Source: a virus. Taken from it: a stretch of 42,827 nucleotides of DNA. Location of the stretch: IMG/VR virus record IMGVR_UViG_3300045931_000121, positions 1 to 42,827 of that record; one strand, 5' to 3'. A program made the translations under genes and the position numbers. Positions 8,209 to 16,333 of this stretch are shown here, one piece after another (positions within the stretch are counted from its first letter, which is position 1; every line of letters begins with the position of its first letter). The notes beneath the pieces are model-generated. The model saw nothing but the letters and a program-made list of their open reading frames with translations. It made no database searches and had not been told where the DNA came from.

Positions 8209-9227
8209 CGCTGCTGATCGATCCGTACCGCTTTGCATCGGCTGTTTCGCTACCGCCGACCGATATCGTCTGGCCCGGTACTCACAGCGCGGTCGAGGAC
8301 GCGCCGCTCGGCACCGTGATCGGCGGCACGCTTTCGTTCGTCGACCCGGACGTCGGCGCAACCGGTACGTTCTCGCTCGCTAATGACGCTAACGGGTTGT
8401 TCGGCATCTCGGGCACCAACGTGATCATCACCGGCGTGCTCGACTACGAGACTGTGACCTCGCACAACATCACGATTCGCATCACCGACAACGCGGGCCT
8501 GACCTACGACGAGGTATTCGCCGTTACGGTCACCGATATCGATGAGACGCCGCCGCCGAATCCGCCGCCGGAAGGTGAGATCGTCGATGACGGCAGCTTC
8601 ATCAACCCGCCGGTCGTTACCGAGGTCGACGACGCGATCAAGGTCCACGGCAAGAAGGACGGATCGACCGGCAAGTTCCTGTACGAGTTTGGGCCGCCGG
8701 TCGCCGGTATGCGCTACACGGTGCAATACGATCCGGACTTCACGCTGATGACGCTGCAAGGCAAGAAGGCGATGATCGGCTTCGGGTTCAAGCATCAAAA
8801 CGATTTCCACATCGTCGGGCTGAAGGGTGACGGTTCGACCGGGCTGAATGCCTATGCGGTCTACGGTGCCAATCTCTGGAATAAGGATGTCGGCTTCTCG
8901 ATCAATGACGCCGGGCCAGCAGCGTTTGGGACGCAGGCCGGGCCGAACCTGATCCAGCTCCACATCTCGGCCGATGGGCTGACCTATACGCTGCGCACAT
9001 CGGGCGACGGCTCGACCTGGACCGACGAGTACACCAACGTGCCGCTGCCGCCATTCGACGATGTCAGCGAGCCGACCCAGTTCGGAATTGCGGGCTTCTT
9101 CGACGAAACCGATACCGGATCGTTCTCCGTCGCCATCACGGTCTGGCACGACCTGGCAGTACGCCCGCTGGGTGGCATCTGGCCTTATGCAACGCCGCTG
9201 CCCTACGTGATCTTTCGCCGCTCATAA
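8205..9227 (+). CDS. Cadherin-like plus lectin-like virion protein
   Basis: A 340-residue protein. Residues about 28-113 read as one cadherin/dystroglycan-like Ig repeat: [45 protein letters not shown] and a terminal VTVTDIDE. A proline linker (PPPNPPPEG) leads to a C-terminal region (about 125-320) with the strand spacing of a concanavalin-type jelly roll ([34 protein letters not shown]). Both domains suggest adhesion or glycan binding on the virion surface. It overlaps the preceding collagen-like gene by ATGA and is likely part of the same decoration module. Domain calls are from pattern only. Confidence 0.65.
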   Translation: MTLLIDPYRFASAVSLPPTDIVWPGTHSAVEDAPLGTVIGGTLSFVDPDVGATGTFSLANDANGLFGISGTNVIITGVLDYETVTSHNITIRITDNAGLTYDEVFAVTVTDIDETPPPNPPPEGEIVDDGSFINPPVVTEVDDAIKVHGKKDGSTGKFLYEFGPPVAGMRYTVQYDPDFTLMTLQGKKAMIGFGFKHQNDFHIVGLKGDGSTGLNAYAVYGANLWNKDVGFSINDAGPAAFGTQAGPNLIQLHISADGLTYTLRTSGDGSTWTDEYTNVPLPPFDDVSEPTQFGIAGFFDETDTGSFSVAITVWHDLAVRPLGGIWPYATPLPYVIFRRS

Positions 9228-9236
9228 GGATCGCCG

Positions 9237-9857
9237 ATGCACTCGATCCTGGAAATCCTTAACGAGCCGACGGGCAGTACGGTGGACCTGATCGCGCTGG
9301 ACGACTTGAAGCTCGCGCTCGGCATTACGGGCGATACCGAGGACGAACAGCTGCAGGCCATGATAACGTTCCAGTCGCGCATTATTGCCGAGTACTGTCA
9401 GCGGCGCTTTGCCTATGCCGAGGTGCTGGAAACCTTCACGTTCGACCAGGGCGAGGACATGCTGGCGCGGCAGGCGCTCGTGCTTTCGCTTTATCCGGTC
9501 GAGGAGATCGTTGCAGTTGCGAACGACGGTAGCGCGACGGCGGCCTATGAGCTGGACGGCAGGACCGGCCGCCTCTGGCTGGGCAGTTGGTTCACCGGCT
9601 CGGCGAAGGTCGCCGTGACCTATGCGGGCGGCTACGTCTTGCCGGACGAGTCGCCGGCGCGGCTGCAGAAGGCACTGATCGAGATGACGCGCGAAGGCCG
9701 CACATCCGGTTCGCGCGATCCGTCGGTGCGCGAGGTACAGCACGGCGACAGTCGTATCAGCTATTTCACCGCGGAGACTTCATCGGCAACGACCGGCTTC
9801 CTGTCGGCTCCGGTCGTCGACCTGATCCGGCCGTACCGGCGGATTCCGATCGCATGA
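9237..9857 (+). CDS. Head-tail connector protein (gp6-like adaptor)
   Basis: A 206-residue protein. The N terminus (LIALDDLKLALGITGDTEDEQLQAMI, then RIIAEYCQRRF) is the typical start of the gp6/YqbG/gp15 adaptor family that docks beneath the portal ring. The middle shows TFTFDQGEDMLARQALVLSLYPVEEI and the C-terminal region ALIEMTREGR. About 100-200 residues is normal for the family. It marks the return to standard head-tail genes after the inserted fibre module. The stop overlaps the next ATG. Confidence 0.82.
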   Translation: MHSILEILNEPTGSTVDLIALDDLKLALGITGDTEDEQLQAMITFQSRIIAEYCQRRFAYAEVLETFTFDQGEDMLARQALVLSLYPVEEIVAVANDGSATAAYELDGRTGRLWLGSWFTGSAKVAVTYAGGYVLPDESPARLQKALIEMTREGRTSGSRDPSVREVQHGDSRISYFTAETSSATTGFLSAPVVDLIRPYRRIPIA

Positions 9858-10051
9858 CGACGTGGACGGACGAAGGCTATTTCTGGTGGCTTGAAGCTGT
9901 GCACGTGCGCTTGCTGCGCTCGCTTGCGCGTGCGGGAGATCGAGCAAGTATTCAGCAAGTGGCCATACTGCAGCAAAAAAAACGCGCCGGCTGTTATCCG
10001 GTTCCGAATACTCAATGGATGGCTGACAGGTGGCTGGCCGCAAACAAATGA
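9854..10051 (+). CDS. Small hypothetical protein
   Basis: A 65-residue frame starting at an ATG that overlaps the connector stop (ATGA) and ending inside the start of the next gene. The N terminus is aromatic (TTWTDEGYFWWLEAVHVRLL), the rest basic. I recognise no family. An eight-A run at 9975-9982 lies in the frame, so a sequencing or slippage frameshift is possible; the alternative frame would read CSKKNAPAV instead. Translation coupling is the main support. Confidence 0.4.
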   Translation: MTTWTDEGYFWWLEAVHVRLLRSLARAGDRASIQQVAILQQKKRAGCYPVPNTQWMADRWLAANK

Positions 10052-10674
10052 CCTGGTCGGTTCCTCCCGAATGGGCCGGCGAGGCCTGCTTTATCGTTGC
10101 GGGTGGACCCTCGGTGCTGAGGCAGGATCTGTCGCTGCTCGCCGGGCGGCGTGTCATCGTCATCAACTCGGCATACCAAGCCTACCCGGCGGCGGACTTC
10201 CTGTTCTTCGCCGACGTACGTTGGTACCGCCTGCACATCGCGGCGGTAAAGAAGTTCGCCGGGCGGGTGGTAACCTGCTCGTTCTGCGACGTGCCGCCCG
10301 TGCTCAAGCTCAATCGGCGCAACCCGCCGGGATTACACGACGATCCGACCTGCCTCACGATGCGCAACACTTCGTTACAAGGCGCGATTAACCTCGCCTG
10401 CCACCTCGGCGTGACGCTGCAGGTACTGCTCGGCGCCGATGGCGGGCCAGCAGCGGATGGTCGCATGCACCATCACGCGCCGCACCCGTGGCCGCAGCGC
10501 GCACGGTGCTTTGAGATCCAGCGCGACGACCTGGCGACCACGCTCGCGCCGCTCAAGGCGCGCGGCGTGACGGTACTCAACGCCAGCCCCGGCAGTGCGT
10601 GGACCGACCTTTGGCCGGTGGTCGATCTCGCCGAGGCGCTCGCCGTCGCGGACGGGCTGAGGCGGGCGGCATGA
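10030..10674 (+). CDS. MAF/DUF115-like (MptE-type) Rossmann protein, possible glycosyltransferase
   Basis: A 214-residue protein. The N-terminal CFIVAGGPSVLRQDLSLLAGR, then VIVINSAYQAYPAADFLFFAD, is the nucleotide-binding signature of the DUF115/MptE/motility accessory factor superfamily, whose bacterial members attach nonulosonic acids to flagellin. Later blocks are TSLQGAINLACHLG and LLGADGG, also typical of this fold. Phage homologues are common but uncharacterised. A start at GTG 10030 overlaps the preceding frame; ATG 10048 is an alternative. Neighbours are a GT9-like glycosyltransferase and a methyltransferase, which favours a sugar-modifying role. Substrate unknown. Confidence 0.6.
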   Translation: MAGRKQMTWSVPPEWAGEACFIVAGGPSVLRQDLSLLAGRRVIVINSAYQAYPAADFLFFADVRWYRLHIAAVKKFAGRVVTCSFCDVPPVLKLNRRNPPGLHDDPTCLTMRNTSLQGAINLACHLGVTLQVLLGADGGPAADGRMHHHAPHPWPQRARCFEIQRDDLATTLAPLKARGVTVLNASPGSAWTDLWPVVDLAEALAVADGLRRAA

Positions 10675-11222
10675 ACGCGCGAGCGACACTGAAGACGGGC
10701 ACCTGCAAATGCGGGGCTGAAGTGACTTGGCGAACTGCGCCGCGTCGACGCTGTGACGCATGCCGGTGTGTGGCAAGGAAGGAACTAACAGCGCGATATA
10801 GGTCCGCAAACCGTGCCGACCTTCGCGCGGCAAACCTGCAATACGCGCGGGCGAATGCCGAGTCGATGAACGCCAAGCGCCGGGCGTGGCGGCGCGCTAA
10901 CCCGGAGAAGATTAAGCAACAAAAGGACGAGTCGCGCCATCGCCACCCAATAACCCAAAGCGTGCAGTTCGCGCGACAGAGGGCACGCAAGGCTAATTCC
11001 GAAGGCACGTTCACTGCTGCAGACTTCATCCGCATCATCGAGGATCAGGATCAGAAGTGTTTTTACTGCGCCACGGACATTTCACTGAAGCCGACCATCG
11101 ACCACTATGTTCCGCTATCGCGTGGCGGATCGAATTGGCCGGTCAATATCGTTGCCGCGTGCGGGCGGTGTAACTCCGCGAAGCACAATCGCATGCCGGA
11201 TGAATTTGAGCGGCTGGCATGA
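10671..11222 (+). CDS. HNH endonuclease with N-terminal zinc finger
   Basis: A 183-residue protein. Residues 11-32 carry a CxC...CxxC zinc knuckle (TGTCKCGAEVTW, CDAC). A long basic helical region rich in Arg/Ala follows. Residues about 123-175 are an HNH core: KCFYCATDISLKPTIDHYVPLSRGG, then CGRCNSAKHN. This is the pattern of free-standing homing-type HNH nucleases that spread between phage genomes. Both ends overlap neighbours by ATGA, so it is fully integrated in the operon rather than interrupting a gene. Target unknown. Confidence 0.85.
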   Translation: MNARATLKTGTCKCGAEVTWRTAPRRRCDACRCVARKELTARYRSANRADLRAANLQYARANAESMNAKRRAWRRANPEKIKQQKDESRHRHPITQSVQFARQRARKANSEGTFTAADFIRIIEDQDQKCFYCATDISLKPTIDHYVPLSRGGSNWPVNIVAACGRCNSAKHNRMPDEFERLA

Positions 11223-12139
11223 AACAGCCTCTTTATATCGATTGTTGCTGGGGTCTCGGCGATAACATCTACTGCCGCCCGTTCATCCGCGCGGCCGCGG
11301 AACGGTTCAGCGTGTGGCTCGGAACGCCGTGGCCGGAACTCTTCGAAGACCTGCCGATCCGGTTCGTCTACCGTCAAGGCAAGTTGCGCACGCAGTCGAA
11401 GAACATCGCGAGCCAGCCGATTGGACGCTGGTCGCTGCCGCCGATCGGGTCTCGGGTGCTGCCGCGTGTTGCCTATCGGGCGTCCGACTTCGCTATCGGT
11501 TCGATCGTGGATGCGCTGACCTCTCGGTTCCACGCGTTCCGGATCGAGCCCGACCCGTTCGTATTCGACGCGCCGGACTTTGGGCCGGTGCCGATCAAGA
11601 GCCGCGCGCGGCCGCTCGCAGTGGTGCGGCCGGCCACGGTGCGCGGCGAATGGCGCAACCCGGCGCGCAACCCGCTGCCCGAATACCTGGAGGCACTCAG
11701 TCGCCGGCTGTGGCAGACGCATACCGTCGTCAGCATCGCCGACTTGGCCGATGGACACGAATGGCTGTTACAGCCGGCACCGCGCGCACACGTCACGCTG
11801 CACAAGGGCGAGCTGAAGGTACGCGAGTTGCTCGCGCTGGTGCAGCACGCCGACGTCGTCATCGGCGGTGTCGGCTGGATCGTCCCAGCATCGATCGCGC
11901 TCAAGACCAAGGCGTTCATCGTGCTCGGCGGCCACGGCGGCCACAACGCACCCGAGAAGATCACCGACCCGCGCATGGACCTGTCGCGGATCGGCTTTGC
12001 CACCCCGGAGAGGTTCTGCCGATGCACCAATATGCAGCACGACTGCAACAAGACGATTCTGGATCTGGACCGGCAGTTCTTGGCGTGGACAAAGCAGGTC
12101 GGACTTCACTGCTCGGCCGCGTGGCCGACCGCCGCCTGA
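11219..12139 (+). CDS. GT9-like (heptosyltransferase-type) glycosyltransferase
   Basis: A 306-residue protein. The N-terminal WGLGDNIYCRPFIRAAAERF is the glycine-loop start of GT9/ADP-heptose-LPS heptosyltransferase-like enzymes. The C-terminal half has the matching donor-site pattern: HKGELKVRELLALVQHADVVIGGVGWIVPASIALKTKAFIVLGGHGG. The last 50 residues contain CRCTNMQHDCNKTI, a small cysteine cluster possibly binding metal. It is expected to transfer a sugar from a nucleotide donor; acceptor unknown. It overlaps the HNH gene by ATGA and is followed by a methyltransferase. Confidence 0.7.
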   Translation: MKQPLYIDCCWGLGDNIYCRPFIRAAAERFSVWLGTPWPELFEDLPIRFVYRQGKLRTQSKNIASQPIGRWSLPPIGSRVLPRVAYRASDFAIGSIVDALTSRFHAFRIEPDPFVFDAPDFGPVPIKSRARPLAVVRPATVRGEWRNPARNPLPEYLEALSRRLWQTHTVVSIADLADGHEWLLQPAPRAHVTLHKGELKVRELLALVQHADVVIGGVGWIVPASIALKTKAFIVLGGHGGHNAPEKITDPRMDLSRIGFATPERFCRCTNMQHDCNKTILDLDRQFLAWTKQVGLHCSAAWPTAA

Positions 12140-12735
12140 GCTGGTTTCCGCAACTCGGCGTCGGCTACTATCCGGTAGAATGTGGAATCGCACCGTATGA
12201 CCAAGCCTACTTCGACAGGTTCGCCCGCGATGCGCAAAGCGACATCGGGCGTGCGCTCATGGCCGCGCGCTGCGCCTTCGTCGAGGAGCACTATCGCGGA
12301 CTCCTGGTTGACGTCGGCATCGGGTCGGGTGCGTTCATCGATGCGCGAACGAAACGCGGATTCAAGACAGTCGGGTATGACGTCAACCCGGCTGGAATTG
12401 CGTGGCTGGAGCAGCGCGGCTTGCGGGTCAATCCGTACTTCACAACCTCGCGCGCGATATCGCTCTGGGACGTGCTCGAACACCTCCCCGACTTCGACAG
12501 GCTCCTGGCGCACGTCGAGCGGTGGGTGTTCCTTTCGCTGCCGATCTTCCGCGATGCCGATCACGTATTGCGGTCGAAGCATTTCCGGCCGGCCGAGCAT
12601 TGCTGGTACTTCACCCGCGATGGGCTGGTGGCAGTCATGGCTTGGTGCGGATTCGAGCTGACGTGTGAGACCAACATGGAAACGCGCATCGGCCGCGAGG
12701 ACATTGAGACGTTTGCATTCCGGCGGGTAACCTGA
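12085..12735 (+). CDS. SAM-dependent class I methyltransferase
   Basis: About 216 residues. GLLVDVGIGSGAFIDAR is the SAM-binding motif I, TVGYDVNPAGIAWL the motif II acid, and SLWDVLEHLPDFDRLL the motif IV region typical of Methyltransf_23/UbiG-like enzymes acting on small molecules or sugars. The start is uncertain: I use GTG 12085; ATG 12022 has a good GGAGAGG site but overlaps the glycosyltransferase by 118 bases, and GTG 12121 overlaps by 19. The stop overlaps the next ATG (TGATG). With its two upstream neighbours it may complete and cap a sugar modification. Confidence 0.78.
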   Translation: MDKAGRTSLLGRVADRRLSWFPQLGVGYYPVECGIAPYDQAYFDRFARDAQSDIGRALMAARCAFVEEHYRGLLVDVGIGSGAFIDARTKRGFKTVGYDVNPAGIAWLEQRGLRVNPYFTTSRAISLWDVLEHLPDFDRLLAHVERWVFLSLPIFRDADHVLRSKHFRPAEHCWYFTRDGLVAVMAWCGFELTCETNMETRIGREDIETFAFRRVT

Positions 12736-13226
12736 TGGTCGACGTTGCCGACTTGTTGTTCGGATTGGAAAGCCAAGTCTATGGGGAGCTTGGCGTGCCT
12801 GCCGTATTTGTTGCGGAAGGGACGGCAGGCGAGATCGCGCTAACCGTGATCGACGACACGCGACGAAAGATCGAGATGGCAGGCCCATCGGTCGAGGTCA
12901 GCGGCGTCGGGCCGGGTGCATACGTCCGCGTTCAGGAGCTGATCGCGAACGGTATCATGCGGGAAGACTACAAGGGCGCGATGCTGACCTTCAACGGCCG
13001 GTCATGGACCGTACGCAAACACGAATTCCACGGCAGTCCGAAAGGCGAGGACTTCGGCGAGGTGCGGTTGTTCTTGATGGAGGCCGCAGCCGCGCCGTCG
13101 CCGGCCATGTTCTATTATCTGGTCGACGCTGATGGTGCCTATATCGTCGACGGACAGTCGTTCCTCGGGACGCCAGCCGCGCGCACCGCGCCTGAGCCTG
13201 TCGTGCTGGTCTGTGGTCCTCATTGA
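12735..13226 (+). CDS. Probable head-closure (stopper/joining) protein
   Basis: A 163-residue protein. The second half of residues 45-115 ([42 protein letters not shown]) has the strand pattern and length of small head-tail stopper proteins, and the position between the connector and the tail terminator fits. No catalytic motif is visible. The C-terminal 50 residues are less regular. It starts at an ATG overlapping the methyltransferase stop. The assignment relies mainly on synteny. Confidence 0.5.
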   Translation: MVDVADLLFGLESQVYGELGVPAVFVAEGTAGEIALTVIDDTRRKIEMAGPSVEVSGVGPGAYVRVQELIANGIMREDYKGAMLTFNGRSWTVRKHEFHGSPKGEDFGEVRLFLMEAAAAPSPAMFYYLVDADGAYIVDGQSFLGTPAARTAPEPVVLVCGPH

Positions 13227-13240
13227 AGGGGCTTGCCGAG

Positions 13241-14677
13241 ATGGCTGATCCTCCCGCCACCCCCGCCACTACTACGCTCGAAAACGCAACCTCGCCCGGC
13301 GAGGTCAAGATTACTGCGGCTGCGGGTAAGCGCATCTGCCTGATGATCGGCACCGAGGAGGTGCTTGAGCTCGACGGCCCGATCGGCAAGGCGAATGTCG
13401 GCCTCGGCAATGTCGACAACACCGCCGACATCGATAAGCCGCTGTCGATTGCACAGAAGGCCTACGTCGACACGATCCAGGCAACGCCTGGGCCGCAGGG
13501 GCCAGAGGGGCCGCAGGGACCGGCGGGACCGGCCGGCGAGACCGGCCCGCAAGGGCCTGAGGGTGTGCAGGGGCCAATAGGAGCGGCGGGACCGGTCGGG
13601 CCGCAGGGCGAACAAGGCGCGCAAGGTGCACAAGGGGCACCGGGACCGTCGTCGGATACGTGGGGCTACACATATTCGAATACGACGACGCCGCCGCCGG
13701 CATCACAGCAATTCCGCCTCGACAACACCAATCTGCAGGCGGCGACCAAGATTTGGATCAATCACCTGACTTTGGACGGAATCGATATCGCCAACTATCT
13801 CGCGCTGGTCGAGATAGACGACGAAATCTATATCCAGGATAAGAACGACTCGACGGCTTACGACATCTTCACCGTAAGCGGCCCGCCGGTCGCTGCCGCG
13901 CAGCCGGCAGGCTATACCGAGCTAACCATCGTCTGGGCACGCGGCAGTCCAACGTCGGCCATCAACAATCAGCCGGCAATCATTACGCTCATGCGCAAGG
14001 GCAGCGTGGGCGCGCAGGGGCCGCAGGGGCCGATAGGTCCGGCTGGTCCGGCTGGTCCGGACGGACCCCAAGGCGTGCAAGGCCCGGCTGGTGCCATCGG
14101 CCCGGCCGGCCCGGAAGGTCCGCAGGGATTGCAGGGACCGGCCGGCCTGCAGGGATTGCAGGGTCCGGCAGGCGCGACCGGCCCGGCGGGCACGACGAGC
14201 TGGGGCGGCATCGTCGATAAGCCATCGGCCTATCCGCCGAGCGCGCATCAGCACGTCATCGCCGACATCGCCGGGCTGCATGATTACTACGAGGCGGCCG
14301 TCGCACAGGCTTCCGCGGTTGCGCTGGTCACCGCCACGGCGAAGACGATCGCGTCTGTGGCATTGACAGCGGGCGACTGGGATGTGGTTGGCGTGGTGCA
14401 CTTCACCGGGGCGAGTAATGCCGGCGTGACGTTGATGGCGGCGTCGGTGTCTCAAACCAACAACACGCTGGATCTCAGTCCCGGCCGGTTCGATAGCAAC
14501 AACCAAGGCACGTCGCGGACTGCGTTCGGCACGCCGTTCGCGATCAGCACGGTGTCGATACCCGTTACCCGGGTCAATCTTCCGACTGCCGGTGTGGTCT
14601 ACCTGGTCGCGCGCTGCGACTTCAACAACACCGCCTCGGCGTTCGGCAAACTCTCGGCCAGGCTGGCGCGCAACTGA
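13241..14677 (+). CDS. Collagen-like tail fibre protein
   Basis: A 478-residue protein. Residues 52-77 hold the classic phage fibre motif [18 protein letters not shown]. Residues 84-136 are a first collagen tract, 140-250 a globular middle domain, 254-317 a second collagen tract, and 318-345 a second fibre-type motif ([20 protein letters not shown]). The C-terminal 130 residues are a beta-rich tip. I use ATG 13241, with AAGGGG about 9 bases upstream; TTG 13223 would add six residues. It sits unexpectedly among head-completion genes rather than at the end of the tail block. Confidence 0.8.
   Translation: MADPPATPATTTLENATSPGEVKITAAAGKRICLMIGTEEVLELDGPIGKANVGLGNVDNTADIDKPLSIAQKAYVDTIQATPGPQGPEGPQGPAGPAGETGPQGPEGVQGPIGAAGPVGPQGEQGAQGAQGAPGPSSDTWGYTYSNTTTPPPASQQFRLDNTNLQAATKIWINHLTLDGIDIANYLALVEIDDEIYIQDKNDSTAYDIFTVSGPPVAAAQPAGYTELTIVWARGSPTSAINNQPAIITLMRKGSVGAQGPQGPIGPAGPAGPDGPQGVQGPAGAIGPAGPEGPQGLQGPAGLQGLQGPAGATGPAGTTSWGGIVDKPSAYPPSAHQHVIADIAGLHDYYEAAVAQASAVALVTATAKTIASVALTAGDWDVVGVVHFTGASNAGVTLMAASVSQTNNTLDLSPGRFDSNNQGTSRTAFGTPFAISTVSIPVTRVNLPTAGVVYLVARCDFNNTASAFGKLSARLARN
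13490..13648 (+). repeat. Gly-X-Y collagen-like triplet tract 4
   Basis: Codons for residues 84-136 of the collagen-like fibre, about eighteen Gly-X-Y triplets dominated by GPQGPEG and GPAGPAG. Confidence 0.88.
14000..14191 (+). repeat. Gly-X-Y collagen-like triplet tract 5
   Basis: Codons for residues 254-317 of the same fibre, about twenty-one Gly-X-Y triplets with repeated GPAGPAGP and GLQGLQGP words. Confidence 0.88.
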
Positions 14678-15129
14678 TGGCCGACGTTCGTGAGGACACT
14701 CTCGCCCGCCTGCTTGCGGTGGTCGCCGCCATCCCGAACCTGCGTTCGTCCTATCGCAACAATGTCGAGATCACTGAGGACGAGTTTCCCTGCGGCGTTG
14801 TGCTTGACGGCGACGAGGAAACCGACGACGCATCCGATGCCTCGATGCGGCTGTCGACCAAGCCGTTCATCGCGCGGATGTCGCCCCAGATCATCATCGT
14901 GGACAAGGGCGACCTGACCGGCAGCGACCTCGATGTCTTCCGGCGTGAGCTGATCAAGCGGGTGCTGACCGACACCGAGTTAAACGAGATCGTGGGGGCC
15001 GGTCGCCAGGGTAACGGCGCGATCCGCTATCTCGGCTGCATCACCGATGTCGGCTGGCTGCGCACGATGCGTGTCGCGGTGCTCACCAACTTCCAGTTCA
15101 AGTACGCGCAACGAGTTCTCGATCTTTAA
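14677..15129 (+). CDS. Tail terminator/completion-type protein
   Basis: A 150-residue protein. The opening DTLARLLAVVAAIPNLRSSYRN, the middle PFIARMSPQIIIVDKGD and the C-terminal VGWLRTMRVAVLTNFQFKY match the fold order of tail-terminator (gpU/gp17-like) proteins that cap the tube at the head side. Its position directly before the tail tube gene supports this. Start overlaps the fibre stop (TGATG). No other function suggested. Confidence 0.6.
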   Translation: MADVREDTLARLLAVVAAIPNLRSSYRNNVEITEDEFPCGVVLDGDEETDDASDASMRLSTKPFIARMSPQIIIVDKGDLTGSDLDVFRRELIKRVLTDTELNEIVGAGRQGNGAIRYLGCITDVGWLRTMRVAVLTNFQFKYAQRVLDL

Positions 15130-15172
15130 GTCGCCGTCCCACCCACATCGCTAACCTGAAAGGAGTGCGAAC

Positions 15173-15700
15173 ATGCCCGCATCCCCGAGCGTGCAGAACT
15201 ATCACATCGGCAAAGGTATCGTTTCGTTCAAGCGGGACGGTGCGCCGGACTTCGTCGACCTCGGCAACGCGCCGACCTTCGAGTGGGCGCCGACCGTCGA
15301 GAAGCTGGAACACTTCAGCGCCCGCGAAGGCGTCAAGGTCAAGGACTTCACGGCGGTCACGCAGACCGGCGCTACGATCACGATGTCGCTCGATGAAATC
15401 ACCGGCGAGAATCTCTCGATCTTCACGCTCGGCGAGGTCGGCGTCGACACGAACGGCGACGTAACCGTGGCGGCGTTCAAGAGCACCGAGGTCGGCGGCG
15501 AGATCAAGGTCGTCGGCACCAACGACATCGGGCAGCAGGTCGACTACACCGGCCGCATCTCGGTTGTCCCGTCCGGTTCGTTCAGCTTCATCACCTCCGA
15601 GGACGAATTCTCGGTACTGGAGATCGAGGCGGAGGTGCAGAAGGGCGACGACGGCAACTTCGGCATCTTCACGGTCCGCGATGCGAACGTGAGCGCATAA
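15173..15700 (+). CDS. Major tail (tube) protein
   Basis: A 175-residue protein of the size and beta-rich pattern of siphovirus tube subunits: NYHIGKGIVSFKRDG near the start, LGNAPTFEWAPTVEKLEHF, then a central TQTGATITMSLDEITGENL and a C-terminal EDEFSVLEIEAEVQ. It should form the hexameric rings of the tail tube. It has the clearest ribosome site in the region (AAGGAG at 15159-15164, 8 bases before ATG), fitting a highly expressed structural protein, and the 43-base gap before it is the largest among neighbours. Confidence 0.85.
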   Translation: MPASPSVQNYHIGKGIVSFKRDGAPDFVDLGNAPTFEWAPTVEKLEHFSAREGVKVKDFTAVTQTGATITMSLDEITGENLSIFTLGEVGVDTNGDVTVAAFKSTEVGGEIKVVGTNDIGQQVDYTGRISVVPSGSFSFITSEDEFSVLEIEAEVQKGDDGNFGIFTVRDANVSA

Positions 15701-15704
15701 GCCA

Positions 15705-16187
15705 ATGGCAGACCTGCTGGACATTGCGCCGTCGACTTCGGTCGGTACCGTCGCGATAGGCGAGCACGAGATCACCGTGCATCGCCTATCCTCGGATGCC
15801 ATCGCATACATCATCAGCCGGTTTCCGGAAGTCGCGCAGATGGGAGGTACCGGTGACAATTTCAACTTCATGGTCCGCCTGTTCGCCGGGTTCATAGGCG
15901 CGACCGGAGCTATCATCGCCGCCGGCTGTGGTCATCTCGGCGAGGAAAAATACGAGAAGGCGGCAAAGGCGCTATCGCTTGAGGAGCAGATGGATGTCGT
16001 CCTGGCGATCATGGACCTAACATTCCCAAATGGGATCGCGGCCTACTTCGAAAGCCTGACAAACCTGGCAAATCGGGTGACCGGAAGCGGGGCCGCAGCA
16101 AAGCAGGTCGTGAAAGTCCGCTCGAAGCACTCGCCATCCACATCACATACCTCATCCGACGTGGATTCCCACCCAGCTATGCAATGA
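15705..16187 (+). CDS. Tail assembly chaperone, short form
   Basis: A 160-residue protein placed between tail tube and tape measure, the invariant place of the tail assembly chaperone (lambda gpG equivalent). It is predicted to be mostly helical up to about residue 130. The last 30 residues (KVRSKHSPSTSHTSSDVDSH) are serine/histidine-rich and disordered, a typical tail of the unshifted product. The -1 frame stays open from 15983 to 16333 and continues into a well-formed helical domain, so a longer -1 product of about 209 residues is likely. Confidence 0.75.
   Translation: MADLLDIAPSTSVGTVAIGEHEITVHRLSSDAIAYIISRFPEVAQMGGTGDNFNFMVRLFAGFIGATGAIIAAGCGHLGEEKYEKAAKALSLEEQMDVVLAIMDLTFPNGIAAYFESLTNLANRVTGSGAAAKQVVKVRSKHSPSTSHTSSDVDSHPAMQ
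16025..16103 (+). promoter_or_regulatory. Candidate -1 ribosomal frameshift sites in the tail chaperone gene
   Basis: C CCA AAT at 16025-16031 is a heptamer of the X XXY YYZ form in the correct frame. A simpler A AAG tetramer lies at 16100-16103, after which the -1 frame immediately reads AGRESPLEALAIHITYLIRR, a convincing protein. The frame-0 sequence between the two sites also looks protein-like, which favours the later site. Either gives a fused product of about 209 residues. Confidence 0.45.
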
Positions 16188-16333
16188 GCCTGTCGCCTCG
16201 GCAGATCGCAGCGTACCTCGAATTCAACGAGGTGATCGATCGCCAGGAAATGGCTCGGGATCTGGGCATCGCTGCGCTTGGTGCACAAGGTGACGGGAAG
16301 ACGGTCCAGCAGAAAATGAAGGAGCTGCTTTGA
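16184..16333 (+). CDS. Tail chaperone frameshift extension domain (T part) or separate 49-residue protein
   Basis: From the ATG at 16184 the frame encodes 49 residues (MSLSPRQIAAYLEFNEVIDR ... LGIAALGAQGDGKTVQQKMK), a helical domain often seen just before the tape measure gene in alphaproteobacterial phages. The same frame is open upstream to 15983 with a sensible sequence (LEALAIHITYLIRRGFPPSY), so it is most likely the C-terminal half of a G-T type fusion. The ATG overlaps the frame-0 stop, allowing also independent reinitiation. It overlaps the next start by four bases. Confidence 0.6.
   Translation: MSLSPRQIAAYLEFNEVIDRQEMARDLGIAALGAQGDGKTVQQKMKELL

Noticed and set aside
9975-9982. Run of eight A as a programmed slippage site
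   Set aside because: Neither shifted product gives a recognisable protein, so there is no evidence beyond the run itself.
11314-12735. A 473-residue plus-strand frame across the glycosyltransferase and methyltransferase
   Set aside because: Its first 250 residues are an out-of-frame shadow of the glycosyltransferase; only the last 216 residues are the real methyltransferase.
6590-14191. CRISPR-like or tandem DNA repeat array
   Set aside because: The repeats are Gly-X-Y coding triplets of variable sequence with no constant repeat-spacer pattern.
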